Source: Caenispirillum salinarum AK4
GTDB taxonomy: Bacteria > Pseudomonadota > Alphaproteobacteria > Rhodospirillales > Rhodospirillaceae
DNA length: 64,000 bases
Assembly: GCF_000315795.1 (NCBI RefSeq)
Contig: NZ_ANHY01000004.1
Span: forward strand, 186,001-250,000
Direction of reading: 5' to 3'
Shown here in pieces: positions 60,812 through 64,000 of the stretch. The position numbers and the translations under genes were made by a program. The notes beneath the pieces are model-generated. The model saw nothing but the letters and a program-made list of their open reading frames with translations, did no database searches and was not told the origin of the DNA. Within the stretch, counting starts at the first letter, position 1. Each line of letters starts with the position of its first letter.

Positions 60812-61489
60812 GTGACCATGCCAGGGCCGTTCCATCCGCGTCTGGAGGACCTACCCGACGTCATCCCCATCTTTCCGCTGGCCGAGGTGCTGCTTCTGCC
60901 CGGCGGGCGGCTGCCGCTGAACATCTTCGAGCCGCGCTACCTGAACATGACGCTCGATGCGCTTGGCTCCAGCCGCATGATCGGCATGGTCCTGCCGCTG
61001 GACAACGGGCCGCTCGGCCTGGGGCAGGACCGGCCCAAGGTGTTCTCGGTGGGCTGCGCCGGCCGCATCTCCGCCTTTTCCGAAACCGACGACGGCCGCC
61101 TGCTCATTACCCTGACGGGCGTGTGCCGCTTCGGCGTGGGGCCGGAACTGGACCTCAGGCGCGGCTACCGTCGCGTCCAGGCGGAGTGGAAGGACTTCGC
61201 CCACGACCTGGACCTGCCCGAGGGCATCCGGCTCGACCGCGACCGCCTGATGACGGCGTTGAAAAGCTTCGCCGCCCGCCACCGCATGCAGTTCGATCCG
61301 CAGATCGTCTCGGCGCTGGGGCCGCTGAACCTGGTCACCAGCCTGGCCATGCTCTGCCCCCTGTCGGCGGTGGAGCGCCAGGCGCTGATGGAGGCCGACA
61401 CGCCGCAGGAACGGGCCGACACGCTCGTGACGTTGCTGGAAATGGGCGCCTTCGACAGCGGCGGGATGCCGCCCGGCGGCCCCATGTGA
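60812..61489 (+). CDS. LON substrate-binding domain protein
   Basis: A 225-residue protein consisting of the Lon N-terminal (LAN/PUA-like) domain without ATPase or protease. Recognisable are [65 protein letters not shown], and a C-terminal helical part with [20 protein letters not shown]. It begins at GTG with AGGGGAG upstream. In alphaproteobacteria this gene is regularly found next to the thioredoxin-TPR gene. It may present substrates to Lon-family proteases; the protease at 16043-18508 happens to lack this domain, but no direct link is shown. Confidence 0.92.
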   Translation: MTMPGPFHPRLEDLPDVIPIFPLAEVLLLPGGRLPLNIFEPRYLNMTLDALGSSRMIGMVLPLDNGPLGLGQDRPKVFSVGCAGRISAFSETDDGRLLITLTGVCRFGVGPELDLRRGYRRVQAEWKDFAHDLDLPEGIRLDRDRLMTALKSFAARHRMQFDPQIVSALGPLNLVTSLAMLCPLSAVERQALMEADTPQERADTLVTLLEMGAFDSGGMPPGGPM

Positions 61490-61532
61490 TACACCCCGGC
61501 ATCATTCGCCGTCGATCGAAGGATTTCGACCC

Positions 61533-61736
61533 ATGCCACAGCCCTCCGCCGCCGCCATCGACCCCAAGCTGCTCGACATCCTGGTCTGCCCGCTGACCAA
61601 GGGTCCGCTGAAATACGACCGCGAGCACAACGAACTGATCAGCGAGAAGGGCGGACTGGCCTATCCCATCCGCGACGGCATCCCCATCATGCTCATCGAC
61701 GAGGCCCGCCCGCTGGACGAAGGGCCCGCCGCATGA
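61533..61736 (+). CDS. Trm112 family zinc-ribbon-like protein
   Basis: A 67-residue protein of the Trm112/YcaR family. It has [22 protein letters not shown] and ends [19 protein letters not shown]. Family members activate methyltransferases in eukaryotes and archaea; in bacteria the partner is usually unknown. Only one CP pair is present, so a classical zinc site is lacking. It overlaps the DUF971 gene by 4 bp (ATGA). Confidence 0.93.
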   Translation: MPQPSAAAIDPKLLDILVCPLTKGPLKYDREHNELISEKGGLAYPIRDGIPIMLIDEARPLDEGPAA

Positions 61737-62098
61737 CAGGCGCCGGCGACCGCATCTATCCCGAGGAAATCGGCGTCGACCGGGGCGCGCGGACCCTGCA
61801 CATCACCTTCGAGACCGGCGAGAGCTTCGTGCTGGGCGCCGAGCTTCTGCGCGTCTACAGCCCCTCGGCCGAGGTGCAGGGGCACAGTCCGGCGGAAAAG
61901 AAGACCGTCGCCGGCAAAAGCGGCGTGGGCATCACCGACGTGGAGCCGGTGGGCAACTACGCCATCCGCATCCTCTTCGACGACGGTCACCACACCGGCA
62001 TCTACACCTGGACCTACCTGCACGAACTCGGCCACCGGCAGGACCAGCTGATGAAGGACTACGCCGCCGACCTGGCCGCCAAGGGCCTGAGCAGATAG
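61733..62098 (+). CDS. DUF971 protein
   Basis: A 121-residue protein of the DUF971 family (gamma-butyrobetaine hydroxylase-like N-terminal domain). The fold signature is [39 protein letters not shown], followed by [36 protein letters not shown] (parts). It may bind iron-sulfur clusters or be involved in cluster transfer, as suggested for some relatives. It is coupled to the Trm112 gene by an ATGA overlap. Confidence 0.9.
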   Translation: MTGAGDRIYPEEIGVDRGARTLHITFETGESFVLGAELLRVYSPSAEVQGHSPAEKKTVAGKSGVGITDVEPVGNYAIRILFDDGHHTGIYTWTYLHELGHRQDQLMKDYAADLAAKGLSR

Positions 62099-62229
62099 GC
62101 GTGGGCCCGGCCGGCGCGGCCGATCGAAAGGCGCACGCCTAGCCCCCACGGGACCCGAGCGGCGGGGGATGATGGATCGTTCTTGGAGAAGACCGGCCCG
62201 TCACCACCCGCATGGAGGACTCCCCCGTC

Positions 62230-63405
62230 ATGGCATCGTCCCGTTCCTGGCCCATGTCGGCCGTCGCCGTCGCCGTGGTTCTCGCCATCGTGGCCATCGC
62301 CGGATGGTGGGTCGCCGCCGCCCGCGACGGCACAATCGACGACCTGCGCGCCACCCTGGAAACCGAGCGCGAGGCGGCCGGCGACCTCGCCACCATCCAG
62401 GAACAGATCTCGGAAACCGAAACCGTCCTCTTCGCCCTGCGCGCCGACCAGGAAGCCGCCGAGGCCCAGGCGCAGGAAGCCGAACAACTGGCCGTCGAGG
62501 CCCAGACCCAGGCCGAGGAAGCCCAGGCCCGCCTGCAGGAGGCCCAGGCCCGCGCCGAGGAAGCCCAGGCCCAGGCCCAGACCGCCGAACAGCAGCAGCA
62601 GGCCGCGCAGGAGGAACTGGCGCAGCTGGAAGGCTCGGTGCAGGAAGCCCGCGCCGCCGAGGGCCGCGCCAACGAACTTCAGGACCGCATCACCGAACTG
62701 CAGGTGGACGTCACCGCCGCCGAGGATCGCCTCGCCGCGCTGCGCGACGAAGCCGCCCAGGTGGAAAGTCAGGCCGACCAGCGCCAGGCCGAGGTGCAGG
62801 CCCTTCAGACCCAGGAAGAAGAACTGACGCTGGCCGTGGAGGAAGCCCGTGGCGAGCTTGACGCCCTCCAGACCCGCGCCACCGACACCGCGGCCGAGGT
62901 CTCGGGCGCCGAGGCCCGCCTGACCCAACTGCGCGAGGAAATCACCGAGGCCCAGCAGCAGACCGCGGAGGCGGAAAACGCGCTGGAAGAAGTGCGCGCC
63001 CGAATGGAACAGGCCCAGGCCGAAGCCCGGCAGGCGGAATCCCGCGTTTCCGGCCTTGAACAGCGCGCGACCGAACTCAGCAAGACCCTCGCCGACGCCG
63101 AGGAAACGCTGTCGGAACGCCAGGAAACGCTGGGTACCCTCCAGGCCCGCATCGCCAGCCGCGAGGCCGAACTGGAACAGGCCGAACAGCGCCTCGCCCA
63201 GGTCACCCAGTCGGTGCAGTCGGCACAGGCCCGCGTGCAGGGGCTGGAAACGCAGCGCGCCGAACTCCTCGCCTCCATCGACGAAGCCCGCCAGCAGCTT
63301 TCGGAAGCCACCCAGCGCATGGAACAGGACATCCAGCCGCAAATGCAGACACAGCCGCCAGGCCAGGCGGATCAGGCGGACCAGGCGGACCAGGCGGCCG
63401 AGTGA
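62230..63405 (+). CDS. Membrane-anchored coiled-coil protein
   Basis: A 391-residue protein with one N-terminal membrane helix (about 8-28, MSAVAVAVVLAIVAIAGWW) and then a nearly uninterrupted coiled coil of Ala, Glu, Gln and Arg from about 38 to 370. The tail (about 370-391) is Gln/Ala/Asp-rich with short direct repeats (QADQADQADQA). The long domain would stand in the periplasm. I do not recognise a family; similar low-complexity coils occur in polar or envelope-organising proteins. GGAGGA lies 11 bp before the ATG at 62230; an ATG at 62212 is less well placed. Confidence 0.7.
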   Translation: MASSRSWPMSAVAVAVVLAIVAIAGWWVAAARDGTIDDLRATLETEREAAGDLATIQEQISETETVLFALRADQEAAEAQAQEAEQLAVEAQTQAEEAQARLQEAQARAEEAQAQAQTAEQQQQAAQEELAQLEGSVQEARAAEGRANELQDRITELQVDVTAAEDRLAALRDEAAQVESQADQRQAEVQALQTQEEELTLAVEEARGELDALQTRATDTAAEVSGAEARLTQLREEITEAQQQTAEAENALEEVRARMEQAQAEARQAESRVSGLEQRATELSKTLADAEETLSERQETLGTLQARIASREAELEQAEQRLAQVTQSVQSAQARVQGLETQRAELLASIDEARQQLSEATQRMEQDIQPQMQTQPPGQADQADQADQAAE

Positions 63406-64000
63406 TCGGCGTCAGGTGAAGGACGCGCGGGGAAGACGCGGCCTCCCCCTCGCGCTCCCCTGCGGTTTTCAGGAAGACGGACACACCTGCGAGGCCTCAC
63501 GTCTGCGGAGTCGCAGAGACGCCGACGACGCGCGTGGACCTTGGAGTCTCAAACGCGCCGTCATTCCTGCGATAGCAGGACTCCACAGCACGCGCGCAAA
63601 AAGCCGCCGCACCGCCCCCTCGGACCGAGAGCGCGAGAGGCCGCGCCTCTCGCACCCCTCATCGCGCGCCAGCGCGACGCGGTGCACGAAGAAGGATGCG
63701 AGGGGAAGGCGCGGCCTCCCCCTCGCGCTCCCCCGCGATTTCAGGAAGACCGACACCCCTGCCTGCGAGGCTATCCCTCTGCGGCGTCGCAGGGACGCCG
63801 GACGACGCGCGCGGGCGACGGGCTTTAATTAAGCTATTGATTTGGAGCATAAAACTTGCCGCCATTCCTGCGAAAGCAGGACTCCACCGCACGCGCGAAA
63901 AAGCCGCCGCACCGCCCCCTCGGACCGAGAGCGCGAGAGGCCGCGCCTCTCGCACCCCTCATCGCGCGCCAGCGCGAAGCCGGCGGCGGCGGCGGCGGCG
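63406..64000. repeat. Tandem copies of a roughly 300-bp repeat at the window end
   Basis: Bases 63598-63677 recur identically at 63898-63977, exactly 300 bp later, and the adjacent 120 bp (about 63415-63535 against 63690-63805) are a diverged copy. Each unit carries a palindrome of the ATTCCTGCGAAAGCAGGA type (63562-63579 and 63863-63881), close to the widespread CATTCCCGCGAAAGCGGGAAT short repeats. No gene with a plausible start was found; open frames are repetitive. The repeat continues past the window. The stretch TTTAATTAAGCTATTG near 63824-63840 is AT-rich and unique. Confidence 0.75.

Noticed and set aside
63406-64000. CRISPR array
   Set aside because: Repeat units are about 300 bp and diverged, not short identical repeats with regular spacers.

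Overview
The window is a high-GC chromosomal segment of an alphaproteobacterium, most likely a motile member of the Rhodospirillales. Pointers are an NDUFA12-type complex I accessory subunit, DUF2155, an Irr-type Fur protein with an HHH motif, a B12-dependent (class II) ribonucleotide reductase, a large NAD-glutamate dehydrogenase, DUF2336, a homospermidine synthase and HWE-family signalling. The taxonomic call is an inference from gene content; no 16S rRNA gene is present.

Layout. 1-3514: end of homospermidine synthase, hpt, an HWE histidine kinase with its receiver protein, and a DUF983 protein. 3515-8243: class II nrdJ on the minus strand, with a structured 3' intergenic region and a regulatory 5' region carrying a candidate NrdR box pair and DnaA boxes. 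8244-15032: NDUFA12, two MlaD-type proteins, DUF2155, aat, the accC-accB-aroQ operon, a ThiS-ThiG fusion and a bacteriohemerythrin. 15135-20112: UspA coupled to a Lon-like ATP-dependent protease, a metallopeptidase, a pterin dehydratase and a small secreted protein. 20207-22360: a flagellin whose variable region is a complete serralysin-type zinc metalloprotease with RTX repeats. 22621-22864: tRNA-Ala and its terminator, partly duplicated 123 bp downstream. 22953-28339: CoA-binding protein and gyrB-recF-dnaN, without an adjacent dnaA. 28576-37079: coiled-coil and small membrane proteins of unknown role, nudC, a PAS kinase coupled to a DUF2336 protein, irr, a nitronate monooxygenase-like flavoprotein and a glycerophosphodiesterase. 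37176-46954: the classical translation operon read on the minus strand, rimP-nusA-ylxR-infB-rbfA-truB-rpsO-pnp, preceded by a strong promoter and a leader with two mutually exclusive hairpins that look like a transcription attenuator. 47173-56570: UMF1/Atg22-like transporter, a chemoreceptor with a C-terminal hemerythrin domain, YbjQ and NAD-glutamate dehydrogenase. 56892-59063: a small membrane protein, then a clearly lower-GC cargo of promoter, about 265-nt structured leader and a stand-alone reverse transcriptase of the 'unknown group'/defence type. 59142-59383: two tandem tRNA-Gly genes. 59823-63405: CnoX-like thioredoxin-TPR, a LON-domain protein, Trm112, DUF971 and a membrane-anchored coiled-coil protein. 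63406-64000: tandem copies of a roughly 300-bp repeat running off the window.

The two places that most deserve follow-up are the proteolytic flagellin (20207-22360) and the reverse transcriptase with its leader RNA (57324-59063). The rimP leader attenuator is a third, fully visible in the sequence. Most of the remaining genes are housekeeping functions with ordinary family features.
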